Assembly: GCF_000696385.1 (NCBI RefSeq)
Contig: NZ_JJMN01000068.1
Location: 88,310 to 152,309, forward strand
DNA: 64,000 nucleotides
Source of the DNA: Vibrio metoecus
GTDB taxonomy: Bacteria; Pseudomonadota; Gammaproteobacteria; Enterobacterales; Vibrionaceae
Direction of reading: 5' to 3'
The notes beneath the pieces are model-generated. The model ran no database searches and was not told the origin of the DNA. It saw nothing but the letters and a program-made list of their open reading frames with translations. Shown here piece by piece: positions 50,712 to 61,056 of this stretch (its first letter is position 1; each line of letters begins with the position of its first letter). The position numbers were made by a program, and so were the translations under genes.

Positions 50712-52907
50712 TCACAAAGAACGGTATTTTTCACGTAGCCGTTGGCGAACCCACTCCGCTAACGAGTTCACCGCAAACGTAAAAGTTAACAGCAGTAACG
50801 CTGCCAAAAACAGAATGCGGAAATGGGCGCTTTGCACTTCAGATTCGGGTAATTCAACCGCAATCGTCGCCGATAAGGTACGCATCCCTTCGAAAATGTT
50901 CCAATCCAGTAGCGGAGTGTTTCCTGTAGCCATGAGGACAATCATGGTTTCCCCCACCGCGCGTCCAAGCCCCATCATGATGGCGGAAAATATCCCTGGG
51001 CTTGCGGTTAGCAACACGACATACATTAATGTTTGCCAAGGGGTTGCTCCCAACGCTAAAGAACCATCAGAAAGGTGTTTCGGTACAGAGAAAATAGCAT
51101 CTTCCGCGATAGTAAAAATGGTAGGGATCACCGCAAACCCCATCGCAAAACCAACCACTAAAGCATTACGCTGATCATAACCAATACCGTGCTGTGCTAA
51201 ATACACCCGCAAGTCACCAGCAAACAGGGCATTTTCCAACTCACCACTGTAGGCCAAAATCAGAGTCGCGATCCCAATCAACACCGGAATTAAAATCAGT
51301 GCATGCCAACCATTAGGAATACCGCGGAGCCATACTCTCGGTAAATGTGACCAAATGAACCCCACCAACATTGTTGAAAGTGGCATCAGCAACATTAACG
51401 CGAGCACCGCAGGAAGGTGGCTTTCCACAAAAGGGGCAAACCATAATCCGGCTAAAAAACCAATGATCACGGTAGGTAAAGCTTCCATCAGTTCAATAGT
51501 GGGCTTAACCACTCGTCGCATTGATGGTGTCATAAAATAGGCGGTATAAATTGCGCCTAACACCGCAATCGGCACAGCAAACAGCATGGCAAATGCGGCC
51601 GCTTTTAAGGTACCAAAAGCAATCGGCACTAGGCTAAATTTCGCCTCAAAATCGTCGGTTGCCGCAGTCGATTGCCAAACAAACTCCGGTTCTGGGTAAC
51701 TTTCGTACCATACCTTTTGCCACAGTGCTGAAAAGGAAACTTCAGGGTTACGATTCTCAATGTGCGCCAAGCGAATACGCCCTTGATCGTAGCTTGCCAA
51801 ATACGCTTCATTATTCGACATCGCAACCATCTGTGGCGCCTGTTGGTAGGCACGCTCAAACAACACCAATTTTTCACTGGTCGTGTAGTGACTTTGCAAA
51901 GTTCCATTACGATAGAAACTGTAGAAACCTTTGCTGTTGGTATCTGGCAATAAATACTGCACTTCAGACGCTAACTTAAAGTTGCGGATCTGCGTGAGAT
52001 GACGTTCACCATCACGTAAGACATCAAACCATTGCGACACTAAGCCATCACTATGTACAGCCAGTAAAGAAAATGCTCCTGACAGTAAATAGAGCTGAGT
52101 GACTTGGTGATGGCTATCTCCGGCACTGAGATCCACTACCTCACTGATCTGCCCTTCTTGATTATCTAATGATGCAACGACTAACTCAGAGTTCGTGCGC
52201 AGATAAAGCGTTTTTCCATCAGGCGTCAGCTGCAACTGACTCAGCTGAGCAAAAGGGGCATGAAAAGCAAACCGCGCCAACTCTCGTCCGGTTTGGCGAT
52301 CCACTCGTATAATCTGTACTTGCTGCGCTTGATCATAAGTGGCAAAGATCACTTGCTGCTCAGTAAGCGCAAATGTGATTTTCTGGAGCGGAAGTTCACT
52401 CAAACGCCAATCATCCGGCAAGGCCAAACGTTCCAAATTCGGAGTAAACTCCCGGCCTTGGGCAGTCATCGAGTGAGACAGTTGCGGATACAACACCGCC
52501 ACTTGGTTGTCTTCTCCTACCAGCGCAAACCAACCTTGGGCAGCAGGGGTTTGTGCCCACAGTCTGGGTTTAAAACCTATCGATTGAGTGCGAATAGGCT
52601 GTTCACCCGCTTTTCTTAATGACCAAAACTGCCCATCACCATCGGCTGAGAGAACAAAAGCATTTTCACCATAGTCACCAATGGTCATAAACAGAGGATT
52701 AGGCGTTGTAATCGGTTTTACCGCCACATCCCCATGCCACTTGCCATCCCCAAACAGAGGCACAACCACCATACCCAAATAGATAAAAATCAGTACCAGC
52801 GCCCCTAACACACTCACGCCACCACAGGTCACTGCAAAACGCACCACACGGTCTTTGACTAACCGTGCGCGATCACGTTCTTTCAATGAAAATGGTTGTC
52901 TGACCAT
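50712..52907 (-). CDS. pstC: Phosphate ABC transporter permease PstC, enlarged
   Basis: This 731-residue protein has one N-terminal helix (about 30-50). A large extracytoplasmic domain to about 420 has propeller-like repeats (AFVLSADGDGQFWSLRKAG, DGKTLYLRTNSELVVASLDN). The permease core follows, with SLVPIAFGTLKAAAFAMLFA, ELMEALPTVIIGFLAGLWFA and the EAA loop SLALGATPWQTLMYVVLLTA. Classical PstC is about 320 residues. The gene leads pstC-pstA-pstB-phoU and has a Pho box upstream, so induction by phosphate starvation through PhoB is likely. Confidence 0.93.
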   Translation of the reverse strand: MVRQPFSLKERDRARLVKDRVVRFAVTCGGVSVLGALVLIFIYLGMVVVPLFGDGKWHGDVAVKPITTPNPLFMTIGDYGENAFVLSADGDGQFWSLRKAGEQPIRTQSIGFKPRLWAQTPAAQGWFALVGEDNQVAVLYPQLSHSMTAQGREFTPNLERLALPDDWRLSELPLQKITFALTEQQVIFATYDQAQQVQIIRVDRQTGRELARFAFHAPFAQLSQLQLTPDGKTLYLRTNSELVVASLDNQEGQISEVVDLSAGDSHHQVTQLYLLSGAFSLLAVHSDGLVSQWFDVLRDGERHLTQIRNFKLASEVQYLLPDTNSKGFYSFYRNGTLQSHYTTSEKLVLFERAYQQAPQMVAMSNNEAYLASYDQGRIRLAHIENRNPEVSFSALWQKVWYESYPEPEFVWQSTAATDDFEAKFSLVPIAFGTLKAAAFAMLFAVPIAVLGAIYTAYFMTPSMRRVVKPTIELMEALPTVIIGFLAGLWFAPFVESHLPAVLALMLLMPLSTMLVGFIWSHLPRVWLRGIPNGWHALILIPVLIGIATLILAYSGELENALFAGDLRVYLAQHGIGYDQRNALVVGFAMGFAVIPTIFTIAEDAIFSVPKHLSDGSLALGATPWQTLMYVVLLTASPGIFSAIMMGLGRAVGETMIVLMATGNTPLLDWNIFEGMRTLSATIAVELPESEVQSAHFRILFLAALLLLTFTFAVNSLAEWVRQRLREKYRSL

Positions 52908-52955
52908 GCTTGGGATTACCTACAGATTGGGGGAGTGTCATAATATTTCCGTTGG

Positions 52956-52973
52956 GTGACAATTATATTACAG
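52956..52973 (-). promoter_or_regulatory. Pho box upstream of pstC
   Basis: The minus strand CTGTAATATAATTGTCAC matches the E. coli Pho box (CTGTCATAWAWCTGTCAY) at 16 of 18 positions. It lies about 50 bases before the pstC ATG, the usual place for PhoB activation. Confidence 0.75.
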
Positions 52974-53105
52974 CTCACAATAAATTACTGAAATCAAAAC
53001 AACTCTATGACACTGAAAGCAGTGCAATAAAAGTGTCACAAAAATCACTTAGTTTGCAGTACTTCTACTGATGGTTACGTCAACTCAAAACGGCAAAGGT
53101 AAAAT

Positions 53106-55212
53106 ATGAGTGCGGATAAGCTGTACATCGACAAGGAACTCAGTTGGCTCTCGTTTAACGAGCGCGTACTACAAGAAGCGGCGGACAAAACCGTGCCGCT
53201 GATTGAGCGGATTCGCTTTCTGGGGATATTTTCTAATAACCTTGATGAATTTTATAAAGTGAGATTCGCCGATGTAAAACGGCAGATTCTGATTAACCGA
53301 GAACGAGGCAGTAACGACATCTCCAAGCACCTCCTCTCTCGCATGCAAAATAAAGCCCTCAAACTCAATCAAGATTTCGATAACCTTTACAATGAGTTGA
53401 TTCTAGAAATGGCCAGACGGCGCATTTTCTTGGTCAATGAAACCCAGCTCGACGACATTCAACTTAAGTGGGTAAAAAAATACTTCCAGAAAGAAGTGCT
53501 GCCACACGTCACCCCGATTATGTTACGAGATGACATCGATGTGATGCAGTTTTTGAAAGATGAATACGCCTATATCGCGGTAGAAATGTGCAGCGGCGAT
53601 GAATTTAAATATGCGCTGATCGAGATCCCGACAGACCAACTTCCCCGCTTTGTGATGCTGCCAGAGCAAAAAGGCAAACGGCGCAAAACTATCATTCTGC
53701 TCGACAACATTATTCGTCTTTGCCTCGATGAAATTTTCCGTGGTTTTTACAACTATGACACGCTCAACGGTTACGCAATGAAGATGACCCGAGATGCAGA
53801 ATACGATTTACGCCACGAAGTCGAATACAGCTTGCTCGAACAAATGTCAGAAGGCTTAAGCCAGCGTTTAACCGCCCTTCCAGTGCGTTTTGTATATGAG
53901 CGCGAAATGCCGGAAGCGATGCTGAAATTCTTATGCTACAAACTGAAAATCTCCCACTACGACAGCCTCATCCCGGGTGGGCGCTACCACAACTTCAAAG
54001 ATTTCATTTCCTTCCCTAACGTGGGGCGAGATTATTTAGAAAACAAACCGTTACCACCTATGCCTTGTGCCGATTTTGAAGGCTATGCCAACGTTTTTGA
54101 TGCGATTCGCGCGCAAGATATTTTGCTGCACTACCCTTACCACAGCTTTGAGCACATGACGGAACTGGTGCGCCAAGCCTCTTTTGACCCCAAAGTAGTC
54201 AGTATTAAAATCAACATCTATCGCGTTGCGAAAGATTCACGCTTGATGAACTCGCTGGTCGATGCGGTACACAACGGCAAACGCGTGGTGGTGGTGGTCG
54301 AGCTGCAAGCACGTTTTGATGAAGAAGCCAATATCGAATGGTCTCGCATCCTGACCGATGCTGGTGTGCATGTCATTTTTGGTGTGCCGGGTATGAAAAT
54401 TCACGCCAAATTGCTGCTCATCACTCGTAAAGAAGACGATGAGTTCGTCCGTTATGCGCACATTGGTACAGGTAATTTCCACGAACGAACCGCGCGTATT
54501 TATACCGACTTTGCCCTGCTCACCGCCAACCAAGAGCTCGCCGCCGAAGTCCGCGCCGTCTTTGGCTACATTGAGAACCCCTTCCGCCCAGTGAAGTTCA
54601 ATCACTTGATTGTTTCACCGCGCAATTCTCGCACCCAAATCTATCGCTTGTTGGATGGTGAAATCGCCAACGCAAAAGCTGGGAAAAAAGCCGCCATCAC
54701 CCTTAAAGTGAACAATCTCGTTGATAAGGGATTGATCAATAAGCTTTATGGTGCGAGTGCGGCAGGAGTGAAAATTCGCATGATCATTCGCGGTATGTGT
54801 TCACTCGTCCCCGGTGTGGAAGGCGTTAGTGACAATATTGAGATCATCAGTATTATTGACCGCTTCCTTGAACACCCTCGTGTATTGATTGTACATAATG
54901 ACGGCAATCCACAAGTTTTCATCTCCTCCGCGGATTGGATGGAGCGGAATATAGATCATCGAATCGAGGTCATGGCTCCGATTCGTGATGAACGTATCAA
55001 ACAGCGCATCATTGATATCCTTAATATTCAGTTCATTGATACGGTCAAAGCGCGTCGAATCGACAAAGAGATGAGTAATGAGTATGTAGAACGCGGCAAT
55101 CGCAGAAAAGTACGTTCTCAAATAGCCATTTACGACTATCTTAAAAATGTCGAGAAACAGACTCGTAAACTAAAAGGTCAACAAGAGACGAATAGACAAC
55201 AGCAGTCAGTAA
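53106..55212 (+). CDS. ppk: Polyphosphate kinase 1
   Basis: PPK1 makes polyphosphate from ATP at the inner membrane. It opens [20 protein letters not shown] and has [20 protein letters not shown] near 45. The two catalytic PLD-like histidine regions are [14 protein letters not shown] near 435 and [20 protein letters not shown] near 600. The frame as given runs to 55268 (720 codons), but an extra A at 55194 shifts it. Without it the protein ends ETNDNSSQ at 55212 with 701 residues, the length I recall for V. cholerae PPK, and ppx gains a start codon. Confidence 0.93.
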
Positions 55213-56695
55213 CGCCAGAGAAATCGCAGCCATCGATCTGGGATCCAACAGTTTTCACATGGTGGTAGCCAAAGTGGTCGATCAAGACCTGCAACTGATT
55301 AGCCGACATAAACAGCGCGTGCGTCTGGCGGCAGGGCTTGATGCACAGAAAAATCTTGATGAAGAGTCGATTCAGCGTGGTTTAGAGTGCTTGGCGATGT
55401 TCGCTGAGCGTTTACAAGGCTTTGAGCCACGTAATGTACGTATTGCCGCCACCCATACGTTACGCCAAGCTAGCAACGCACACTTGTTTATTCAGCGCGC
55501 CTTAGAAGTGCTGCCGTTTCCGATTGAAATCATTCCCGGTTCTGAAGAAGCGCGTTTGATTTACCTCGGTGTTGCCCATACTCAACCGCAAGCCGATTCT
55601 ATGCTGGTCGTAGACATTGGAGGTGGCAGTACTGAAATGATCATCGGTAAAGGGTTTGAAGCCGAGCTGGTCAACAGTAAGCAGATGGGATGCGTGAATT
55701 TTACCGAGCGTTATTTCGCCAACGGTAAACTGTCGCGTAAAAACTTTGCTCAAGCCATTGTCGCCAGTGAGCAGAAGTTAGAATCCATCGCCGCTAAGTA
55801 CCGCAAAAAAGGCTGGCAAGTCGCATTTGGTTCATCTGGTACCATCAAAGCGATTCATGAAGTATTAGTCGGGCAAGGGCATGAAGATGGACTGATCACC
55901 TTTGAACGGCTCAGCAAGCTGATTGAAAAACTGTGCGAATGGGACAGCATTGACGACTTACAACTGCCCGGTTTAACCGATGATCGTAAACCTGTGTTTG
56001 CCGCAGGGGTTGCCATTCTTTCCGCGATCTTTCATGGTTTAAAAATCAAAGAGATGCATTTTTCGGATGGTGCGCTACGTGAAGGGCTGCTGTATGAGAT
56101 GGAAGATCGCTTCAAGTATTCCGATATCCGTTTACGCACTACTGAAAATCTGGCCGCCAAACATCTGGTCGATTTAGAACACGCCGCCAAGGTCAAAGGT
56201 CATGCACGGGAATTCCTCGCGCAAGTCGCCAGTGAACTGAATTTGCCTGAAGGCAGTGAGTTGTGTGATTTACTTGAGTGGGGCGCATTACTGCACGAAG
56301 TGGGGCTGAGCATTAATTTGCAAGGCTTCCATCGCCACTCCGCCTATATTTTGCGCCACAACAACATGGCGGGATTCAACAGCGAGCAGCAATTGGTACT
56401 CTCCAATTTGGCGCGCTTTCAGCGTAAATCACTCAAACTCAATGAGTTAGATGACTTTAGCCTATTCAAGAAAAAACACATTATCGGTTTGATCCGCGTG
56501 TTACGCCTAGCGATCTTGGTGAATGGCCAACGCAACGATGACCCGCTACCGCCTCTCTCCTTGTCAGCGAAAGACGATGAGTGGAAATTGGACTGTGAAC
56601 AACCAGATTGGTTAGAAAACAATAAATTGTTGCACGCCGATTTACAGACCGAGCAAGAATACTGGCGCGAAGTCGGTTGGAATTTGCATTTTTAA
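55192..56695 (+). CDS. ppx: Exopolyphosphatase, start disturbed by the ppk/ppx insertion
   Basis: PPX removes terminal phosphate from polyphosphate (and pppGpp). The open frame has an ATG at 55259 (478 codons), but the essential phosphate-loop motif [19 protein letters not shown] begins upstream in the same frame. No start codon is available because of the extra A at 55194. Without it the gene starts ATG ACA ACA GCA at 55192, giving about 500 residues. Later motifs are [33 protein letters not shown] and [16 protein letters not shown]-terminal HD-like part ([20 protein letters not shown]) follows. Confidence 0.92.
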
Positions 56696-56711
56696 TCCAG
56701 CCTCACGAACC

Positions 56712-56741
56712 AAAACGCCCAACATCAATGTGGGCGTTTTT
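56712..56741. terminator. Bidirectional terminator between ppx and pstS
   Basis: AAAACGCCCA, a 9-base loop and TGGGCGTTTT form a 10-bp stem with A and T flanks serving both converging genes. Confidence 0.9.
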
Positions 56742-56768
56742 GATTGTTCTGATGAGAGTAAACTCGCG

Positions 56769-57746
56769 TCAATCGGTTGAAGGCTCAATACCTACCTTTG
56801 CCAGCTCTTGCTGAGCCACTTGCGCTGAAATCGGTAGATAGCCATCTTTCGCAACCAAAGCCTGCCCCTGCTCCGAAAACATAAAACGAATGAATTCACG
56901 CTCAATCGGTGACAAATCTCGGTTTGGATTCTTGTTCACATACACATACAAGTAGCGGGATAAAGGATAAGCCCCTGACAGGATATTCGCTTGAGTTGGC
57001 TCAACATAGTCATTTCCCTCACGCGCAATCGGCAGCAGCTTCACTCCAGAAACACGATAACCCACCCCAGAATAACCGAGCGTATTGATCGAAGAGGCGA
57101 CCGACTGCACCACCGAAGCCGAACCCGGCTGTTCATTGACTCGGTTTTGGAAATCCCCTTGGCACAGGGCATTTTGCTTAAAGTAGCCGTAGGTACCCGA
57201 TACCGAGTTGCGGCCAAACAGTTGAATGTTGCGCTTTGCCCAGTCATAAGGCAGACCAAGCTGCGACCAAGTGACTATCGGCTGGGTCGACCCACAGCGT
57301 AATGTCGCAGAAAAAATCGCATCCAGTTGCTGGAAATTCAGCCCTTTGATCGGGTTATCGCGATGCACAAAAATTCCGACCGCATCAATCGCCACACGTA
57401 ATGCCGTCGGTTTATAGCCATGCATCGCTTCAAACGCAGCCATTTCACTGCTGCGCATTGGTCGACTCATTGGACCAAACTGTGCCGTACTTTCTGATAA
57501 CGCGGGCGGCGCAGTTGCCGAACCCGAGGCTTGCACTTGTGCATTCACCGCGGGGTAATAGGCTTGAAATTCTTCGACCCACAGCGTGGTCATACCCGCC
57601 AACGTGTCCGAACCAACAGATAATAGGCTACCCGAAATGCCGCTGACTTTTTCATAGGTCGGTAGACCTTCATCCAATGCCCAAGTAGCGGATGAAGCCA
57701 AAGCCAATGAGCAGAATAAACCAACACGGCCTAGCATGCGGTTCAT
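56769..57746 (-). CDS. Periplasmic phosphate-binding protein (PstS family)
   Basis: This 325-residue protein has a signal peptide ([20 protein letters not shown], cleavage near TWA). The phosphate-binding fold shows [59 protein letters not shown] and [13 protein letters not shown], typical of PBP-like PstS proteins. It would deliver phosphate to PstCA. Its start overlaps the phoR stop by 4 bases, so it is cotranscribed with phoBR, an arrangement distinct from E. coli. Confidence 0.9.
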   Translation of the reverse strand: MNRMLGRVGLFCSLALASSATWALDEGLPTYEKVSGISGSLLSVGSDTLAGMTTLWVEEFQAYYPAVNAQVQASGSATAPPALSESTAQFGPMSRPMRSSEMAAFEAMHGYKPTALRVAIDAVGIFVHRDNPIKGLNFQQLDAIFSATLRCGSTQPIVTWSQLGLPYDWAKRNIQLFGRNSVSGTYGYFKQNALCQGDFQNRVNEQPGSASVVQSVASSINTLGYSGVGYRVSGVKLLPIAREGNDYVEPTQANILSGAYPLSRYLYVYVNKNPNRDLSPIEREFIRFMFSEQGQALVAKDGYLPISAQVAQQELAKVGIEPSTD

Positions 57747-59044
57747 CCTTTTGCCACTAACCGTTTAGGCAATACAAACGAGAACTTACTGCCCACACCG
57801 ACTTTACTGTAGATATCCAAATGACTGTCATGGTGCGCAAGTGCGTGTTTCACAATCGCCAGCCCCAAACCACTACCGCCGGTATCACGAGAGCGGGCTT
57901 TATCGACACGGTAGAAACGCTCCGTTAAGCGATGCAAATGCTGTGGTTCAATCCCCTCGCCTTTGTCTTCCACTTCAAGACAAGCCCCTTTACTGGATCG
58001 ATACCAACGCACATCAATTTGCGCGCCCGGCGGGGTGTATTTAACTGCGTTGTAAACTAAGTTAGAAATCGCACTGCGCAGTTGATCGTCATCCGCCAGC
58101 ACCTTAAGGCTTTTATCTACCTCAAAATGCAGCTTATGTTGTGCATCACCGCTTAAGCTCAGCGCTTCTTTTTCTAGCACTTCCAACATGGCAGGCACAT
58201 CGACCACCTGGTCGAGATCGACCATCGGTGATGCTTCAATTTTCGAAAGCGTCAGCAGTTGGTTCACCAGACTATTCATCCGATTGAGCTGCTCAGTCAT
58301 CACGCCATGGGCTTTACTCCACATCGGGCCGGCGAGCACATCCGGATCTTCGGTCATTTCTAAATAACCTTGCAGCACCGTCATCGGCGTACGCAGCTCA
58401 TGAGAAACGTTGGCAAAGAAATTACGGCGCATGCCTTCCAGCTGTTTCAGCTGAGTCACATCACGCACCACCATCAGGTGTTCACCTTCGGTGTACGGCA
58501 CAATCCGTAGTTCTAGCATGCGATCGCTATTGAGTGGTGAACGCATTTCGAGCGGATCGGTAAAATCATCTTTCTTGAGGTATTTAATAAAGTCCGGCGT
58601 ACGCAGCAGGTTCGAGATCGGCTGCCCGGCATCGTCTGGCCAACGAAAGCCTAGCAAATGCTGCGCAAGGCGGTTACACCACACGATATTGCCTTCGCTG
58701 CGAAACACCACTACCGCATCGGGGAGCGATTCGGCACCATTACGGAAGCGGCGGATAAGGTTAGTCAGCTCTTTGCGTTTTTTACGATGGCGCTGCTGCA
58801 GACGATAAATGCCATTGAACAGCGATTCCCAATTCCCGGTTCCAGAAGGTGGTGTGAGGCGTTTTTCATCCCACAACCATGCTGAAAGGCGAATTTGATG
58901 ATTCAAATGCCAGAAAAGCTGCAACACCGTAGCGGCTAACAGCAACCACGGCATACTTCCAAAAATCCATCCCACCACAATCCAGGGCGAGTAAAAAAAA
59001 GCCAGCTCCCAAGCCAGCTTTTTCCATGTTAAGCGTTCAACCAT
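57743..59044 (-). CDS. phoR: Phosphate regulon sensor kinase PhoR
   Basis: This 433-residue inner-membrane kinase has two close N-terminal helices ([20 protein letters not shown] onwards). A PAS domain at about 95-190 includes [20 protein letters not shown]. The H-box [20 protein letters not shown] carries the phosphorylated His near 213, and the ATPase has [16 protein letters not shown] and [16 protein letters not shown]. It phosphorylates PhoB when phosphate is scarce. It lies 21 bases downstream of phoB. Confidence 0.96.
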   Translation of the reverse strand: MVERLTWKKLAWELAFFYSPWIVVGWIFGSMPWLLLAATVLQLFWHLNHQIRLSAWLWDEKRLTPPSGTGNWESLFNGIYRLQQRHRKKRKELTNLIRRFRNGAESLPDAVVVFRSEGNIVWCNRLAQHLLGFRWPDDAGQPISNLLRTPDFIKYLKKDDFTDPLEMRSPLNSDRMLELRIVPYTEGEHLMVVRDVTQLKQLEGMRRNFFANVSHELRTPMTVLQGYLEMTEDPDVLAGPMWSKAHGVMTEQLNRMNSLVNQLLTLSKIEASPMVDLDQVVDVPAMLEVLEKEALSLSGDAQHKLHFEVDKSLKVLADDDQLRSAISNLVYNAVKYTPPGAQIDVRWYRSSKGACLEVEDKGEGIEPQHLHRLTERFYRVDKARSRDTGGSGLGLAIVKHALAHHDSHLDIYSKVGVGSKFSFVLPKRLVAKG

Positions 59045-59065
59045 ACTGATTTGTTCTACACCCTC

Positions 59066-59755
59066 TTAGGCCTTGGTTGAAAAACGATACCCCGCACCGC
59101 GCACTGTTTGGATCAACTTATCATGTCCGGCGTCTTCTAACGCTTTACGCAGACGGCGAATGTGAACATCGACCGTACGATCTTCCACATACACGTTAGT
59201 ACCCCAAACGTTGTTGAGCAGTTGTTCACGGCTATACACACGCTCTTGGTGCGTCATGAAGAAGTGTAACATCTTGAACTCGGTTGGTCCCATGTCCAAC
59301 GGCTGATCGTTGGCCGTCACACGGTGTGAAACCGGATCTAACTTCAAACCTTGAACATCAATCACGTCTTCTAATGCCGTTGGCGTAACTCGGCGAATCA
59401 CGGCTTTTAAACGGGCAACCAATTCTTTGGGTGAAAACGGTTTGGTAATGTAATCATCCGCGCCCACTTCGAGGCCGCGAACTTTATCTTCTTCTTCCCC
59501 ACGCGCTGTGAGCATCACCACTGGAATGTTGCGCGTCACCTCTTCACGTTTCATATGCTTGATGAGGTTGATGCCACTTCCACCAGGCAACATCCAGTCA
59601 AGCAGGACGAGATCAGGAAAAGGCTCAGCCAGTTTACTCATCGCCGAATCATAATCTTCGGCCTCAACCGCCTGATAGCCCTTTTGTTCAAGCACGAAAC
59701 ACAACATTTCACGAATCGGTGCTTCGTCTTCAACAACCAGAATCCTTCTAGACAT
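59066..59755 (-). CDS. phoB: Phosphate regulon response regulator PhoB
   Basis: This 229-residue OmpR/PhoB-class activator has the receiver motif [13 protein letters not shown] and the acceptor Asp in [17 protein letters not shown] near 53. [20 protein letters not shown] is followed by the Lys in [16 protein letters not shown]. The C-terminal winged helix has [20 protein letters not shown] and [20 protein letters not shown]. It binds Pho boxes such as those before pstC and phoB here. Confidence 0.97.
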   Translation of the reverse strand: MSRRILVVEDEAPIREMLCFVLEQKGYQAVEAEDYDSAMSKLAEPFPDLVLLDWMLPGGSGINLIKHMKREEVTRNIPVVMLTARGEEEDKVRGLEVGADDYITKPFSPKELVARLKAVIRRVTPTALEDVIDVQGLKLDPVSHRVTANDQPLDMGPTEFKMLHFFMTHQERVYSREQLLNNVWGTNVYVEDRTVDVHIRRLRKALEDAGHDKLIQTVRGAGYRFSTKA

Positions 59756-59807
59756 AATTGATTAACCTTTGTTTTTCACCAACGCCATGCATTATGGGAA
59801 ATGTTTA

Positions 59808-59825
59808 TGACACTTTTGTGACCTT
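59808..59825 (-). promoter_or_regulatory. Pho box upstream of phoB
   Basis: The minus-strand reverse complement of ATGACACTTTTGTGACCT matches the Pho box pattern at 14 of 18 positions. It lies about 55-70 bases before phoB, consistent with autoregulation of the phoB-phoR-pstS operon. Confidence 0.6.
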
Positions 59826-59990
59826 TGCAAACAAATTTTCATATAAGGTTCAGGCGAAATTCATATATCCAAACCTCTTAAGCAAAGCAAAGTAACAACT
59901 GGAAGATGTGCCTCTTTTTTGCATTCGGGGTAAGACATTCTCAGCATCTTCCCCTATCATGTCTGGCTTTCTAACCAAGGGAAAACAACA

Positions 59991-60906
59991 ATGTGGTTTA
60001 AAAACTGTATGGTGTATCGCGTTAATCGCGAGGTTAACTTCAATGCCGATCAGCTGGAAAAACAGCTGGCCGAATTTCGTTTTACGCCTTGCGGCAGTCA
60101 AGATAAACAGAAGTTTGGCTGGGTTTCCGCACTGGGTAAACACGGCGACATGATGACCCACGTCAGTGAAAACCGCATTTTAGTCTGCGCGAAACGTGAA
60201 GAAAAAATGCTCCCCGCTTCGGTGATCAAAGATTCGCTCAATGCCAAAGTCGAAGCGATGGAAGCCGAAGAAGGCCGCCCACTGAAGAAAAAAGAAAAAG
60301 ACGCGCTGAAAGAAGACATCGTCATCGATTTACTGCCACGCGCCTTCAGCAAAAGCCAACTCACGTTTGTGCTGATCATGCCAACCGAAGGCTTAATTCT
60401 AGTCGATGCTGGCAGCTACAAAAAAGCCGAAGATGTGCTCGCGCTACTGCGTAAAACCATGGGTAGCTTGCCAGTGGTGCCTGCTATTCCTGAAATAGCG
60501 GTCGAAACGACGCTGACGCAATGGGTGAAAGATGGCAATCTGCCACAAGGCTTTAGCCTGATGGAAGAAGCGGAGCTCAAATCGTTACTCGATGATGGCG
60601 CCACTATTCGCTGACAAAAAACAAGAGCTGAGCAGCGATGAAATCCTGAGCCACATTCAAGCCAATAAAGTGGTCACCAAGCTGGCGATCAACTGGCAAG
60701 ACCGAATTCGTTTTGTCCTTGCGGAAGATTGCAGCATCAAGCGCCTAGCGTACAGCGATGAACTTAAAGAGCAGAATGATGATATCCCACGCGAAGATCG
60801 CGCGGCGCGTCTTGATGCCGATTTCTCCCTGTTGTGCGGAGAAATGTCGGTTTTCCTACCTGATCTATTCAATGCATTAGGTGGCCTGCCTCACCCTGAA
60901 GCCTAA
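59991..60906 (+). pseudogene. rdgC: Recombination-associated protein RdgC, frame broken by one extra A
   Basis: RdgC is a ring-shaped DNA-binding protein that restrains RecA. The first 207 codons give [54 protein letters not shown] and end DDGATIR at an in-frame TGA. The rest (to 60906) reads [30 protein letters not shown] and [20 protein letters not shown]. Removing A60614 joins them as ATIRCKKQEL and yields 304 residues, the expected length. I interpret the break as probable sequencing error. It is divergent from phoB. Confidence 0.87.
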
Positions 60907-61056
60907 GCGAGGACTCAATTTCACCACCTCGGCGTAAATGAGGTGGTGAGAGTTTCACTATGCAGAGTAGGGTTTTTGACGTAAAATTTGCGCCCTTTCC
61001 AATACCATCAGGTGGTATTGGCCTGACTTGAGATCAGATTGTAAGAGAAGCAAGCA

